Virus record (IMG/VR): IMGVR_UViG_3300048091_000220
Span: 1 to 20,300 of that record
Direction: 5' to 3' (one strand)
Length of the DNA stretch: 20,300 nucleotides
From: a virus
The notes beneath the pieces were generated by a model. It saw only the letters and a list, made by a program, of their open reading frames with translations, did no database searches and had not been told where the DNA came from. This document shows, piece by piece, positions 1-8,800 of this stretch (within the stretch, counting starts at the first letter, position 1; each line of letters begins with the position of its first letter). Position numbers and translations under genes: made by a program.

Positions 1-215
1 AGTCCGGCATGGTGGACGGCGCGGAGATCGAGGTCGGCCCACAGGCTGCGCGCGAACTGGTCGAGGGCTACGTCTTCCCGAACCGGCCGATGGTCGAGGG
101 CCTTCACGTCGCCTGGTCGATCCTGCACGCTGCCATCGTCGGCATCAGCTTAAAAAAAGCGCCCGGCGCGGGGGAGGTGCCGCTGGCCCCCAGCCCCTCC
201 GAAAAGGACAGCTGA
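1..215 (+). CDS. Phage tail assembly chaperone, lambda gpG-like (5' end off window)
   Basis: The reading frame is already open at the left edge (codons from base 3), so the true start probably lies outside; the first ATG is at 9. The visible 68 residues (from MVDGAEIEVG) contain YVFPNRPMVEG and then a VAWSILHAAIVGISLKK stretch, and end at TGA 213-215. This pattern and the position just before a tape measure gene fit the short chaperone that coats the tape measure protein while the tail tube is built. A run of seven A at 152-158 lies in frame as AAA AAA and could shift some ribosomes into the frame of the next ORF. The function comes from gene order and the frameshift arrangement rather than a clear family signature, so the exact family is uncertain. 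Confidence 0.6.
   Translation, partial: SGMVDGAEIEVGPQAARELVEGYVFPNRPMVEGLHVAWSILHAAIVGISLKKAPGAGEVPLAPSPSEKDS
152..158 (+). promoter_or_regulatory. Candidate programmed -1 ribosomal frameshift site (A AAA AAA)
   Basis: In the frame of the upstream chaperone the codons are AGC TTA AAA AAA GCG, giving the slippery heptamer A AAA AAA followed by G. A -1 slip moves ribosomes into the frame of the 233-379 ORF. That frame is open without a stop from 158 through 379, so a fused G-GT product would result. A GC-rich stretch (160-175) follows directly and could slow ribosomes. Programmed -1 shifting between two tail chaperone ORFs just before the tape measure gene is well established for lambda G/GT and many siphophages; its use here is inferred. 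Confidence 0.65.
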
Positions 216-232
216 TCGCCAACTGCGGCGGG

Positions 233-379
233 ATGCACCTGGATTGGGAAAGACTATCGCTTTCAGGCTACTTCGAGGCGCTGGAAGCCCACAATGAGGC
301 GCATGCGACCCCTGGTGCCGAGGCAAGGCAACCGGGGGATCCTGAAAGATTGCGGAGGTTTGTGGAGGCGCACCGGTAG
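233..379 (+). CDS. Tail assembly chaperone T-domain, probably made as a -1 frameshift extension (GT-like)
   Basis: This is a 48-residue reading frame from ATG 233 (MHLDWERLSLSGYFEALEAH onward) to TAG 377-379. The WERLSLSGYFEALEAHNEAH segment resembles small C-terminal chaperone domains that contact the tape measure protein. There is no convincing ribosome binding site before ATG 233, but the same frame is open back to 158, where an A7 slippery run in the upstream ORF would feed ribosomes into it. The likely real product is therefore a fusion with the upstream protein, with linker residues SARRGGGAAG and onward. It could alternatively be translated alone from 233. The next late gene, the tape measure gene, only starts at 1235 because two minus-strand genes intervene. 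Confidence 0.6.
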   Translation: MHLDWERLSLSGYFEALEAHNEAHATPGAEARQPGDPERLRRFVEAHR

Positions 380-397
380 CGATGCGCCTCCGGTATC

Positions 398-733
398 TCA
401 TTCTTCGTTCTTGAGGCCGACGCACTGTTTCCATGCGCCGCCAATCGTGCCGAACTTCTTGCGATATTCGATCCGACTGCCATTGCCTTCCGGATAGACC
501 GAGAAGGCCATGGAGACGCCACCGTACCCGTTCTTGATCAGAACAACCCGCGAACCGTCATCACGGGGCATCGGAGCGGTGTTGTTTTTATTAGCCAGAC
601 AGAAGGCAACCTCGTCAGCGCTCTTCTGGGTGTGGAAGACTTCCTTGGGCTCTTCGCTTAAAACCTTGTTGGTAGAAGCGCAGCCCGCAAGACCAAGCGC
701 TGCCGCTACGGCAGCGATCGCAATGTACTTCAT
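398..733 (-). CDS. Small lipoprotein, likely prophage cargo (moron) gene
   Basis: The product is 111 residues with a lipoprotein signal: MKYIAIAAVAAALGLAGCAS, with lipobox LAGC and lipidated Cys18. The rest is small and soluble and holds two further cysteines (CLANK and QCVG). A strong ribosome binding site (AAGGGGGG) lies about five bases before ATG 733. A short hairpin (748-753 with 758-763) lies in the 5' leader. The gene runs against the surrounding tail operon and sits between the chaperone and tape measure genes, an atypical place that suggests an autonomous unit expressed from the lysogen. A surface role such as superinfection exclusion is possible but not shown. I do not recognise the family of the mature domain. 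Confidence 0.7.
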   Translation of the reverse strand: MKYIAIAAVAAALGLAGCASTNKVLSEEPKEVFHTQKSADEVAFCLANKNNTAPMPRDDGSRVVLIKNGYGGVSMAFSVYPEGNGSRIEYRKKFGTIGGAWKQCVGLKNEE

Positions 734-852
734 ATAACCCCCCTTAAGCTGCGGATTCGCAGCGGCCGGACCATTATTTCCGGCGGGCGGTTTGTCTACT
801 AAATTTTCCGTATCTTAGGTTAATGATCAGACGTAGTGGCGATGCTTATCCG

Positions 853-1194
853 TTACTTGCACGCCCGCATTTCGGCGTCGGTCTTGGCTGACCGCGTGCA
901 GTCGTTGACAGGGATCGGATCGCTACCGGCCGAAGCGCTTGAGGGATCGGTTTCCTCGTAACCGGAGCCGAGGCTGAGTTCAGAACCGAACCCGCCGGCA
1001 CTCCCCTGCGCCGAAAGCCATATCGCAAAGCCGACTGCTCCCCAAAAGGCAATCAGTGCTCCGATCATGGCGCTTTCTTTCAGCTTTCCAGCCTCGGTGC
1101 GGAAGCTGCTGGACGCGAATATCTCGATCGATTTCACCAGCAGATACACGCATCCAAGCCAACCAATGATCTGAAGCAATCCATCCTCCGGCAC
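853..1194 (-). CDS. Small membrane protein with two TM segments, possible cargo gene
   Basis: The frame encodes up to 113 residues from GTG 1194. An in-frame TTG at 1179 has a better-placed GGAGGA ribosome site, so the protein may start at LLQIIGWLGC. Two hydrophobic segments are visible (about residues 6-27 and 42-63). They are followed by a Gly/Ser-rich stretch and a tail with two cysteines, DCTRSAKTDAEMRACK. The orientation and position match the lipoprotein gene at 398-733, from which it is separated by about 120 bases, so the two may be one minus-strand unit. An antisense frame (980-1702) overlaps but is a shadow. The family was not recognised, and a membrane location is the only supported prediction. 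Confidence 0.55.
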   Translation of the reverse strand: MPEDGLLQIIGWLGCVYLLVKSIEIFASSSFRTEAGKLKESAMIGALIAFWGAVGFAIWLSAQGSAGGFGSELSLGSGYEETDPSSASAGSDPIPVNDCTRSAKTDAEMRACK

Positions 1195-1234
1195 GGGCGG
1201 TAAGTCTTTTCGCGCAGCGACATAGCATGCTCAA

Positions 1235-2758
1235 ATGTCCGAAGTCGATCCCGTGATCCTCCGCCTCATGGTCGAGAGAGGCCAGTTCCTCTCCGACATC
1301 AACAACGTCAGCCGCGTGGTAGATCAGCGATTCGGCTCGATGGAGCGCGACGTTCAGGACCTTGAGCGGCAGATGAGAGCCTCGCTCGGGGGAATTTCGG
1401 ATTCCCTGAAGGGTCTGGCCGCTGCTGCTGGCATCGGCATTTCCGTCGGCCAGGTCGCGAGCTTGGCTGACGCATACACCCGCTTTACCAACTCGCTGAA
1501 GGTGGCCGGTCTCGAAGGGCAGGAACTCGGCAAGGTCCAGAACGACCTCTACGCGATTGCCCAGAAATATGGCTCGGAGCTGGAGAGCGTAGGGACGCTT
1601 TACAGTCGCATAGCCGCCAACTCGAAGGACTTGGGACTTAATCAAGAGCAGCTGCTGCAGCTCGTGTCGGGCACGTCCGCTGCTCTCAAGGTATCGGGAC
1701 AATCCGCCGAGGAAGCCTCGGGCGCTCTGCTGCAGCTTTCCCAGGCGCTGGGCGGATCGACGATCCAGGCCGAAGAATACAACAGCCTGATCGATGGCGC
1801 TCGCCCCCTCCTGCAGGCCGTGGCGAACGGATCAGACCGGTTCGCCGGCTCAGTCACCAAGCTCACGGCAGCGGTCAAAAGCGGCAACGTCAGCACCAAG
1901 GAATTCGTTCAGGCCGGGCTGCGCGGCATGCCCTCGCTCATGGCCGATGCCGAGAAGGCAGCGTTCACCCTGAGTGGCGCCCTCACCATCCTGAACAATG
2001 CGCTCGGCAAATACATCGGTGAAGCCGACCAGTCCTTGTCGGCGAGTGCCAAGGTCTCGCAAGGGATCTCGTACATCGCCGAGAATCTACGGATCATTCT
2101 CCCAGCCTTGGCCACACTCGCGACTGCAATCGGTGTGGGCTATGTTGCCGCCGCCGCCAAGGGCGCGATCTCGTCGGCGACTCTGGCTGCGGCGAACACC
2201 CGCGCCGCGCTGACTGCGGAGGCTATGGCGTCGGCCACCTATCAGGCAAACGTCGCATTGCTGGGTGAGCGAGCGGCAGCTGATCTCGCGGCGGTGTCCG
2301 TCAGCAGACTCGCTGTTGCGCAGGGCGCGGCAGCTGGCGCAGGCAATGCTCTCTTGGCAGCAGTAGGCGGCCCAATCGGTGCGGCGGTGCTGGCTCTTGG
2401 TGCAGGCTTTGCCATCCTCTCGGCGCGCGAGGCGGCTGCACAGGCTGCCGCCGATGACCTGTCGGCATCGATCGAGGGGCAAACGACCAGGTTCGAAGCG
2501 CTGCGCCAGAAGAAAGCCCAGGCCGCCGCAGAGACGAACAACCTTACGAAAAAACAGCGTGACGCGCTGACGGCTACCGCCAATCTGACCGGCGAGGCAA
2601 ACTTGCTGGCGAACGCTTGGGCGCGTGTGATGCCAACTCCAAGGCGCTCGCGAAGCACCAGGCGGTTCTCGCCGATCTCGAAAAGCTCAAGGCTGGCGCC
2701 AGCGGTAAAGAACTCGCGACGATCAACACCAAGATCGCGCGGGAGAAGGCGATCATAG
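1235..2758 (+). CDS. Tail tape measure protein, N-terminal part (frameshifted gene)
   Basis: ATG 1235 opens a 507-residue frame with the tape measure N-terminal domain (TMP_3 type). It has a coiled start (about residues 1-60), then the conserved alpha-helical block with YTRFTNSLKVAG, SGTSAALKVSGQSAEEASGA, GGSTIQAEEYNSLIDGARP and GMPSLMADAEKA. Two hydrophobic stretches follow (about residues 288-330 and 370-395), as expected for a protein that is injected or spans the membrane. After residue 465 (AWARV, about base 2629) the frame becomes Arg/Ser-rich nonsense and stops at 2758. The sense sequence continues in the -1 frame as DANSKALAKH. One base is missing relative to an intact gene of about 950 residues. 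The protein sets tail length and forms the inside of the tail tube. Confidence 0.85.
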   Translation: MSEVDPVILRLMVERGQFLSDINNVSRVVDQRFGSMERDVQDLERQMRASLGGISDSLKGLAAAAGIGISVGQVASLADAYTRFTNSLKVAGLEGQELGKVQNDLYAIAQKYGSELESVGTLYSRIAANSKDLGLNQEQLLQLVSGTSAALKVSGQSAEEASGALLQLSQALGGSTIQAEEYNSLIDGARPLLQAVANGSDRFAGSVTKLTAAVKSGNVSTKEFVQAGLRGMPSLMADAEKAAFTLSGALTILNNALGKYIGEADQSLSASAKVSQGISYIAENLRIILPALATLATAIGVGYVAAAAKGAISSATLAAANTRAALTAEAMASATYQANVALLGERAAADLAAVSVSRLAVAQGAAAGAGNALLAAVGGPIGAAVLALGAGFAILSAREAAAQAAADDLSASIEGQTTRFEALRQKKAQAAAETNNLTKKQRDALTATANLTGEANLLANAWARVMPTPRRSRSTRRFSPISKSSRLAPAVKNSRRSTPRSRGRRRS

Positions 2759-4095
2759 GCAACCTGCAGAAGGGTGTCGGAGAGACAGCGGCAATCGCCG
2801 CGGCCTCCGGGTCGGCTGCTAGCCACGCGAAAAAGAAGGACCGGACGGAACAAGAGCTGTCCAGGCTTGCGATCGAGGAATTGCAGGCGCGCTTGGATCT
2901 TGCGACCAATGCCCAAGACCGGGCCGACCTCCAGAACGAGATCTTGGCCGAAGAGCGGAAACAGCGCGTCGCCGAAATCAATTCCGACGATCAGCTATCA
3001 GCGGCTCAGAAGGCGGCGGCCCTTGCCCGCATTGCCAAGCTCTACGGGTCGTCGCCCACCGATAGCGGCGACATACCGGTCACGCCCGGCCTGCTTCAAC
3101 AGCGGATCAATCAGGACAAGGAAGAACAACTGGCGCGGGAAGCGCTGGAGCGCGCTCAGGCGGGCGCTCGAAACGATGAGGACCTTCTGCGGGCGCAAGC
3201 GGACCTCGCCATCACAAGGGCCGACCGCCGCGAAATCGAACTGAAGCTGCTGGACCTCGCCTATCAACAGGAGCGCGCAGAGCAACAGGCTGTGCTGGAC
3301 AGCGCCACCGCCTCCGACGCCCAGCGCGAGATTGCGGCAGAGCGCCTTCGAATCCTGGACCAGCTCAAGGGATATGACGCTGAACGGATCGGCCGCCAGT
3401 ACGAATCGCCCTTGGAGCAGAAGCGCCGAGAAGCCCGAGAGACGGCCGCCAACATGGGCGACGCGATCGAGAACATCCAGATCGATGCCGTCGATCATCT
3501 GGGCGACAGCATCGCAAACGCCACCCAGGAATACATCAAACTGGGCGGCGTGGCAGGCGACGTCATCAACTCGATCATCGCGGATCTGATCAAGCTCCAG
3601 ATCAAGCAAGCCATCTTTGGAAGCGCAGGCGGCGGGCTGTTCTCGATGTTCGGCCTCGGTGGCGGCTCTTCGCTGTCCGGCGTCAACTATGGATCGATCG
3701 CGAGCGCTGCCGGTTCGGTGAAAATCCCCGGTTTCGCGTCAGGGGGTTACACCGGCGATGGCCCCGCCGACCAGGCCGCCGGCATCGTGCACAAGGGCGA
3801 GTTTGTCGTTCCTGCGGATGCCGTGAAACGCATTGGAGTGCAGAACCTTGCCGCAATGTCGAATGCCCGGGCCGCGGCGTCCATGGCCGGCGTAACGGCA
3901 GCCGGCGCCGCCCCTCGCCCAGTTGCGCAGACCGTGCTCGTCCAGGTGGAGGCCAACGATTACTTCGATGCCAGGGTGAAGCAAGGTGCGGCATCGGTCG
4001 CGCAGCCCATCGGCATGGCCGCTGCTGTCCAGGCCCGCACCGACGCCGGTACGGACGTAGCGCGACAGGCCCGCAGGCGCATCCCCGGGCGCTGA
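2617..4095 (+). CDS. Tail tape measure protein, C-terminal part (frameshifted gene)
   Basis: This is the continuation of the 1235 gene in the -1 frame. The frame is open from 2563; the TTG at 2617 is only a nominal start, and meaningful sequence begins near 2629 (DANSKALAKHQ). It holds long charged coiled-coil helices (about 2640-3500), then an Ala/Ile-rich helix (VINSIIADLIKLQIKQAIFG). The Gly-rich C-terminus, FASGGYTGDGPADQAAGIVH followed by KGEFVVPADAV, is a hallmark of lambda gpH-like and related tape measure proteins. No slippery heptamer lies at the junction. The A6 run at 2549-2554 would shift ribosomes to a stop at 2560, so a programmed shift is unlikely. A one-base deletion or sequencing error is the simplest reading. 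Confidence 0.85.
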   Translation: MGACDANSKALAKHQAVLADLEKLKAGASGKELATINTKIAREKAIIGNLQKGVGETAAIAAASGSAASHAKKKDRTEQELSRLAIEELQARLDLATNAQDRADLQNEILAEERKQRVAEINSDDQLSAAQKAAALARIAKLYGSSPTDSGDIPVTPGLLQQRINQDKEEQLAREALERAQAGARNDEDLLRAQADLAITRADRREIELKLLDLAYQQERAEQQAVLDSATASDAQREIAAERLRILDQLKGYDAERIGRQYESPLEQKRREARETAANMGDAIENIQIDAVDHLGDSIANATQEYIKLGGVAGDVINSIIADLIKLQIKQAIFGSAGGGLFSMFGLGGGSSLSGVNYGSIASAAGSVKIPGFASGGYTGDGPADQAAGIVHKGEFVVPADAVKRIGVQNLAAMSNARAAASMAGVTAAGAAPRPVAQTVLVQVEANDYFDARVKQGAASVAQPIGMAAAVQARTDAGTDVARQARRRIPGR

Positions 4096-4140
4096 CGGCG
4101 GTAACGGAAAAGCACGCAATCGCGCACCCTTTCAGGCGCA

Positions 4141-4740
4141 ATGCCTATCTCCCTGCCCACCTGTCCGATGCCGACCGATTACCAGCCCTTGCTGCGCGAC
4201 TTCGGTTCGGTCCTGACGCCTTTCCTCGGAGGCCCGGAGCAGCGCATAAACCGCTTGGGAACCCGCTTCGGTCTCAAGGTAGAAATGCCGCCACTCGGCG
4301 TAGAGGACGGCGGGATGGTCTACATCTCGCGGCTTCTCCAAGGCCGCCAATCGACCGTCATTCTCCCATGGCCGCTTCTCGACTTTGACCCGGGCGCGCC
4401 AGGCGCTCCGCTGGTCAGCGCCGCCGTCGCCAGCGGAACGTCGATCCCGATCAAGGGTCTCGCCGCCGGCTACACGGTGAAGGAAGGGCAGTTCTTCAGC
4501 ATCATCCATTCCGGCCGGCGCTACATGTACATGTTCACCGCCGATGGCACGGCTAGTGCGGGCGGCGCCCTGACCGCCGGGATATTCCCTCTGCTCCGCA
4601 CGCCCCTGTCGGTGAACGACGTCATCGAGATCGCCCAGCCCATGATCGAAGGCTTGGTGCTGCCGGGCGACGAACTGTCGTGGCAGATCGGGCTCGATAA
4701 CGCCCGCGCCTTCTCCTTCTCGGTGATGGAGGCCGCGTAA
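4141..4740 (+). CDS. Phage tail-tip protein, lambda M-position, unassigned family
   Basis: The product is 199 residues, starting MPISLPTCPMPTDYQPLLRD and ending at TAA 4738-4740, overlapping the next ATG by one base (TAATG). An in-frame ATG at 4168 (MPTDYQPLLRDFG) is an alternative start; neither has a strong ribosome site. The sequence is mostly beta-strand-like with no TM segment or known catalytic motif. It lies directly after the tape measure gene, where long-tailed phages encode distal tail and hub proteins. A structural role at the tail tip is therefore inferred from gene order only. The open frame and tight coupling to the next gene make it a confident gene but an uncertain function. 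Confidence 0.75.
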   Translation: MPISLPTCPMPTDYQPLLRDFGSVLTPFLGGPEQRINRLGTRFGLKVEMPPLGVEDGGMVYISRLLQGRQSTVILPWPLLDFDPGAPGAPLVSAAVASGTSIPIKGLAAGYTVKEGQFFSIIHSGRRYMYMFTADGTASAGGALTAGIFPLLRTPLSVNDVIEIAQPMIEGLVLPGDELSWQIGLDNARAFSFSVMEAA

Positions 4741-5381
4741 TGGATCCGACCCTCAAGAATGCCCTGGCTCAGCCGTCGGTCTTGCTGTTCGGCGCGCTTC
4801 GCATCGAACTTCCCGATTACACGATCCGCCTGCTCGACGGCTCTGCCAGCCTCGTGATCGAGGGCGAGACCTATGTCGGCAAGGACGAGACGTTCGGCAC
4901 AATCTCCACGATTTCCGACCTAAACGAAGAGATCGGCGACAGCGCCCCCGAGATTAGCGTGACCCTGATGTCGCCCGATCTTCCCGCGACCGCGGCGCTC
5001 GCCAATCCCGCAATGCAGGGCAGCGTCGCGCGCCTGATGGTCGGCGCCGTCGATCCGATCACCGGTATGGTGTTGGGCCAGCCTGAGACCGTGTTCCTGG
5101 GCGAGATCGACGTACCGAAGATCGAGGTGGACCAGTCCGGCGCCCGAACGGTCGAATTCACCATCGTCAGCGTCTTCGAGCGCCTGTTCGAAGTCGAGGA
5201 AGGCCAGCGCGCCTCGAATGGCTGGCACCAATCCATCTGGCCCGGGGAGAAGGGCTTGGAGTTCATGACCGGTACCGACGTCAATTTGTACTGGGGCGTG
5301 AAGCCTCCGAAGAGCAGCAGCACCGCGCGGTCGGGCAACCTTTGGGCCGTCAGCGCCGCGCAGCAGGTGATTGGCTCATGA
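4740..5381 (+). CDS. Phage tail-tip / baseplate hub-like protein, lambda L-position
   Basis: The product is 213 residues from ATG 4740. The region IRLLDGSASLVIEGETYVGK followed by DETFGTISTIS and DSAPEISVTL resembles N-terminal hub domains of tail proteins similar to DUF2163-type proteins, where a beta-rich domain carries L-DG and fG motifs. The C-terminal part (from about residue 160) contains VFERLFEVEEGQRASNGWHQ. The gene overlaps its upstream neighbour by one base and its downstream neighbour by four (ATGA at 5378-5381), so translation is probably coupled. It sits between the tape measure gene and the NlpC/P60-like gene, as lambda L does. The family assignment is tentative. Confidence 0.7.
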   Translation: MDPTLKNALAQPSVLLFGALRIELPDYTIRLLDGSASLVIEGETYVGKDETFGTISTISDLNEEIGDSAPEISVTLMSPDLPATAALANPAMQGSVARLMVGAVDPITGMVLGQPETVFLGEIDVPKIEVDQSGARTVEFTIVSVFERLFEVEEGQRASNGWHQSIWPGEKGLEFMTGTDVNLYWGVKPPKSSSTARSGNLWAVSAAQQVIGS

Positions 5382-5806
5382 CCCCGCTTGAACGCCGCCA
5401 CGCCGCGATCGAGGCGACCATGGCCAAGTTTCGCGACCAGCCCTTCGAGTGGGGCAAGGTCGATTGCGCCCGGGTCGCAGCCTTCCACCTCAAGCAGCTC
5501 GGCTACAAGATCGCGATCAGCAAAGCCGGACGCTACACCACCATCCTCGGCGCCGCGAAGGCGCTGAAGCGCCTCGGCTACGCCTCCCTTGCGGAGATGG
5601 CCGACGGTCTTGGTCTGCTCCCGATCACGCCTGCGCGCATGCTGCTGGGGGATGTTGTCGAGATCGTTGCAGAGAACTCGATCGGCGCCATCGGCCTCTA
5701 TGCAGGCAATGGCAACGTCTTCTGCTTCCATGAGGACCACCCCGGTCTGGTCACCCTCAAGCCGACCCAAGATTCCATCCTTCGCGCTTGGAGCGTCCTG
5801 CCATGA
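5378..5806 (+). CDS. NlpC/P60-like tail assembly peptidase (lambda K-position; DUF6950-like)
   Basis: The product is 142 residues if started at ATG 5378, which overlaps the previous stop as ATGA; an upstream in-frame start at 5342 is less likely. The motif FEWGKVDCARVAAFHL near residue 30 looks like the nucleophile region of NlpC/P60-type cysteine peptidases (Cys30). A later IGAIGLYAGNGNVFCFHED segment corresponds to the strand region where such enzymes carry the catalytic His, but the His position is not typical. Phage members of this group sit just before the host-specificity protein and are thought to cut peptidoglycan cross-bridges at the tail tip or to help tip assembly. The fold is inferred from the motif and gene order. 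Confidence 0.7.
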   Translation: MTPLERRHAAIEATMAKFRDQPFEWGKVDCARVAAFHLKQLGYKIAISKAGRYTTILGAAKALKRLGYASLAEMADGLGLLPITPARMLLGDVVEIVAENSIGAIGLYAGNGNVFCFHEDHPGLVTLKPTQDSILRAWSVLP

Positions 5807-8800
5807 AGACGCTGCGTACCGCAGGGATGGTCGTCGCCGCTGTTGCCCTCATTGCGACCACGGCGGGCCTTGCCGCTCCGGCTGTCGCCGTGTCCGCGAC
5901 CGCAGCTGCCAGCGCCGGCGGTGTTGCTGGTGTTTCGGCCGCAACGCTGGGCGCAATTGGCGCTTACGGTGGGCTTGCTGCCGGCGTGCTGTCGGCCGTC
6001 ACCGCAGCAGTCGCGCCGGGCGTTTCGAGCCAAGGCAGCGCGACGACGTTCCAGACGAACCCGCAAAGCGGGCTGCCCTACGCAATGGGTCGCACCCGCA
6101 TGTCGGGTCTCCGCTTCTACGCCAACACCAACACCCGGCCTGGCTACACGAAATTCAATGACCTGCTCTGGTTCGGCGCCCTACTCAGCATCGGCGGCCA
6201 GATCGACAGTATCGAAAAGTTCACCGGCGACAATGAGCTGGTGACCTTCGACGCCAGCGGCAACGCGATCGGCACGTATCACGACTATCAGGGTCAGAAG
6301 ATCCACCTCGGCGGCAGCCCAATGGCCAGCGCCCTCGCCCTCTCGCTGGGCGGCGGGACGGCGCCGGGCTGGACCACGGAGCACAAGCTCTCCGGCATCA
6401 CTCACGCCATGTGGTGCCTGCGCTACAACAAGCAGGGCGAGATGTACGGCGCCGGCGCGCCCGAGCCTGCTTGGATCGGCAAATGGGTCAAGGTCTACGA
6501 CCCGCGTCTGGACAGCACATACCCCGGCGGCTCCGGCGCCTGCCGCGCTCTGCAGGAATCGACCTATGTGTGGTCGGATAACCCCGGCCTGCACGCCCTC
6601 ACCTGGTCGCTGGGCCGCTGGCAGAACGGCAAGCGCACTTGCGGCATTGGCGCGCCCGTTGCGAACATCCGCGTTGCCGAGTTCGTCGAATGCGCCAATG
6701 TCTGCGATGCCAATGGCTGGAAGGTCGGCGGTGTCGAGTGGACCACTGACAGCAAATGGGACACGCTGAAGCGCATCCTGCAGGCGGGCGGAGCGGTTCC
6801 CACGCAGACCGCGGCCATGATCGGCTGCCTTGTGTCCATGCCGCGCACGGCAATCGCGACGATAGAGAGCCGGCACTTGCTCGACAACCTGTCGATCGCG
6901 GCAACCAAGAGCCGCCGCGACCGCTTCAACACCGTCATTCCCCGCTATGTCGATGAGGACAGCGACTGGTCGGTGATCAGCGGCACCGCCGTGACCGTCC
7001 CCGAATACGTCGCCGCCGATAAGGGCCAGCGCACCAAGGAAATCGACTTCCCACTGGTGCAGGTATTCTCCGGCGCGGAGGCCAAGCAGCCGGGCCAGCT
7101 TGCGGCATACGAGATCGTCAATAGCCGCGAGGCCGGACCGTGGGCGCTGACCGTCGGACCTGAGTTCATCGGCCTGCAAACCGGCGACGTGGTCAACCTA
7201 AACGTCCCAGAGGAAGGACTGGAAAATCAGCCCGTGCTGATCAAGCAGCGCGGGATCAACCCGGCGACGGGCAAGGTGACGTTCACCGTCGAAACCGAGA
7301 CCTTCGCGAAGCACGCGTTCGCGCTGGGCGAGACTACCACGCCCCCGGCGCCCTGGCAGCTCACCGCGCCCGATCTGAAGCCGCCCGCGCCGGTCGCGAC
7401 GGAATGGAGCGTTTCGGGGACGACGTCCGGCGAAGGCTTTCCCGCGCTGCTCGTCGCCGGCGACAGCGAAATGCCGTCGGCTGACGCCATCGTCATCGAC
7501 TACCGCCTCCACGCCGCTGGCGAGACGGTCGGGGACGGGTGGACCAACTCGGCCATCCTATCGGCGGTGGACACCGTCCGGCACGTCATCGCGCCCCTGG
7601 AAAGCCAGACCGCCTACGATGTGCGGATCAGCTACCGGGTCGGCACGATCGACGGCGACACCACGATCTTCGAGCAGGTGGTGACCGGCGTTGGCAAGAT
7701 CACGATCATCGAGGGCCAGCTTCAGGATCAGGATGCTGCCCTCGCCGAGCTGGACGCAGACATCGCCCAGGCCGAGATCGACATTGCCGCCGCGCAGCAG
7801 ACCATTGCGGACCTGCAGGCCGACGCAGCAGCGACCGAAACGGCGCTCACCCAAGCGCAGAACGACATCCTCGCTGCTCAAGCCGACATCCTGGCCAACG
7901 GCGAGAACATCACGACCCTGACGAGCACCGTAGGCGATCAGGGTGCCTCGATCACGACGCTGCAGCAGACCGCCAACAATCAGGCGGGCCAGCTATCGAC
8001 CCTGTCCCAGACCGTGGCCACTCAAGGTGGCAGCATCACGACGATGCAGCAGTCTATCACGACCCTGCAAGGAAGCGTGTCGACGTTGTCGCAGACGGTG
8101 TCCACGCAGGGCTCTTCGATCACGACCTTGCAGCAGACATCGACTACGCAGGCGGGGCAGATTGCTACGCTGACGACGCGGGTCTCGGCATACGCGCCCA
8201 ACCTGCTGAAGAACGGTGGGCTAGAAGAAGGCACGGCCGGGTATGGTAGCGCAGCGACCCTGACAATTGAGAACGGATCACGGGCCGGACGCTACATTAG
8301 AGCTACAAGCGCGAGCGCTAACTTCGTCGTCAATAGCCCGACAGTGTCCGTCGAAGTGGGCGGTAAATACAGCGGATCATGCGATACTCTGTTTATCGCA
8401 ACAGCAGGCGCGATGCACTGCAATCTGATCTGGCTGAATTCCTCTGGATCCGAGGTCGGCCGTGTAACGTCGTCTGTCCGGGGCGGTCATGATTTCAGCC
8501 TCGACGACAGCGGCCGCGCCCTGAACGCAACGAGCGGTACAGCCCCCGCGGGAGCGGTGTCCGCATTGTATCAAATCGAATGGTTCGGTGTATCCGGCTT
8601 GGTCTACGCAGGCGCGCGACTTCTGAAGATCGAATCTTCCGATAGGTGGTCGAGCTACTCCAGCGAAGCGTCGATCATTCAGACCTATACCGCCGCGCAG
8701 ACCTCGACCACGCAGATCGCTTCGCTACAGACGACGGTATCGACACAGGGCTCCACGATCACCGCGAACAGCACGGCGATCACCACGCTCCAATCACAGA

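Noticed and set aside
980-1702. Long minus-strand open frame
   Set aside because: It is antisense to the tape measure gene and to part of the 853-1194 gene; no ribosome site and no family signal.
2549-2562. A6 run in the tape measure gene as a programmed frameshift
   Set aside because: A -1 slip here reaches a TGA at 2560, so it cannot join the two halves.
4871-5770. 299-residue minus-strand frame
   Set aside because: Shadow of three well-supported plus-strand tail genes; GC-rich DNA often leaves such frames open.
5788-5803. TTG 5788 as the start of the fibre gene
   Set aside because: ATG 5803 makes the ATGA overlap used throughout this operon and gives a cleaner N-terminus.
6181-7179. 332-residue minus-strand frame
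   Set aside because: Antisense to the fibre gene, with no motif of its own.
7900-8190. Repeated DNA in the fibre gene as a possible CRISPR or tandem repeat array
   Set aside because: Repeats are imperfect, in frame and encode heptad-like coiled coil, with no spacer structure.
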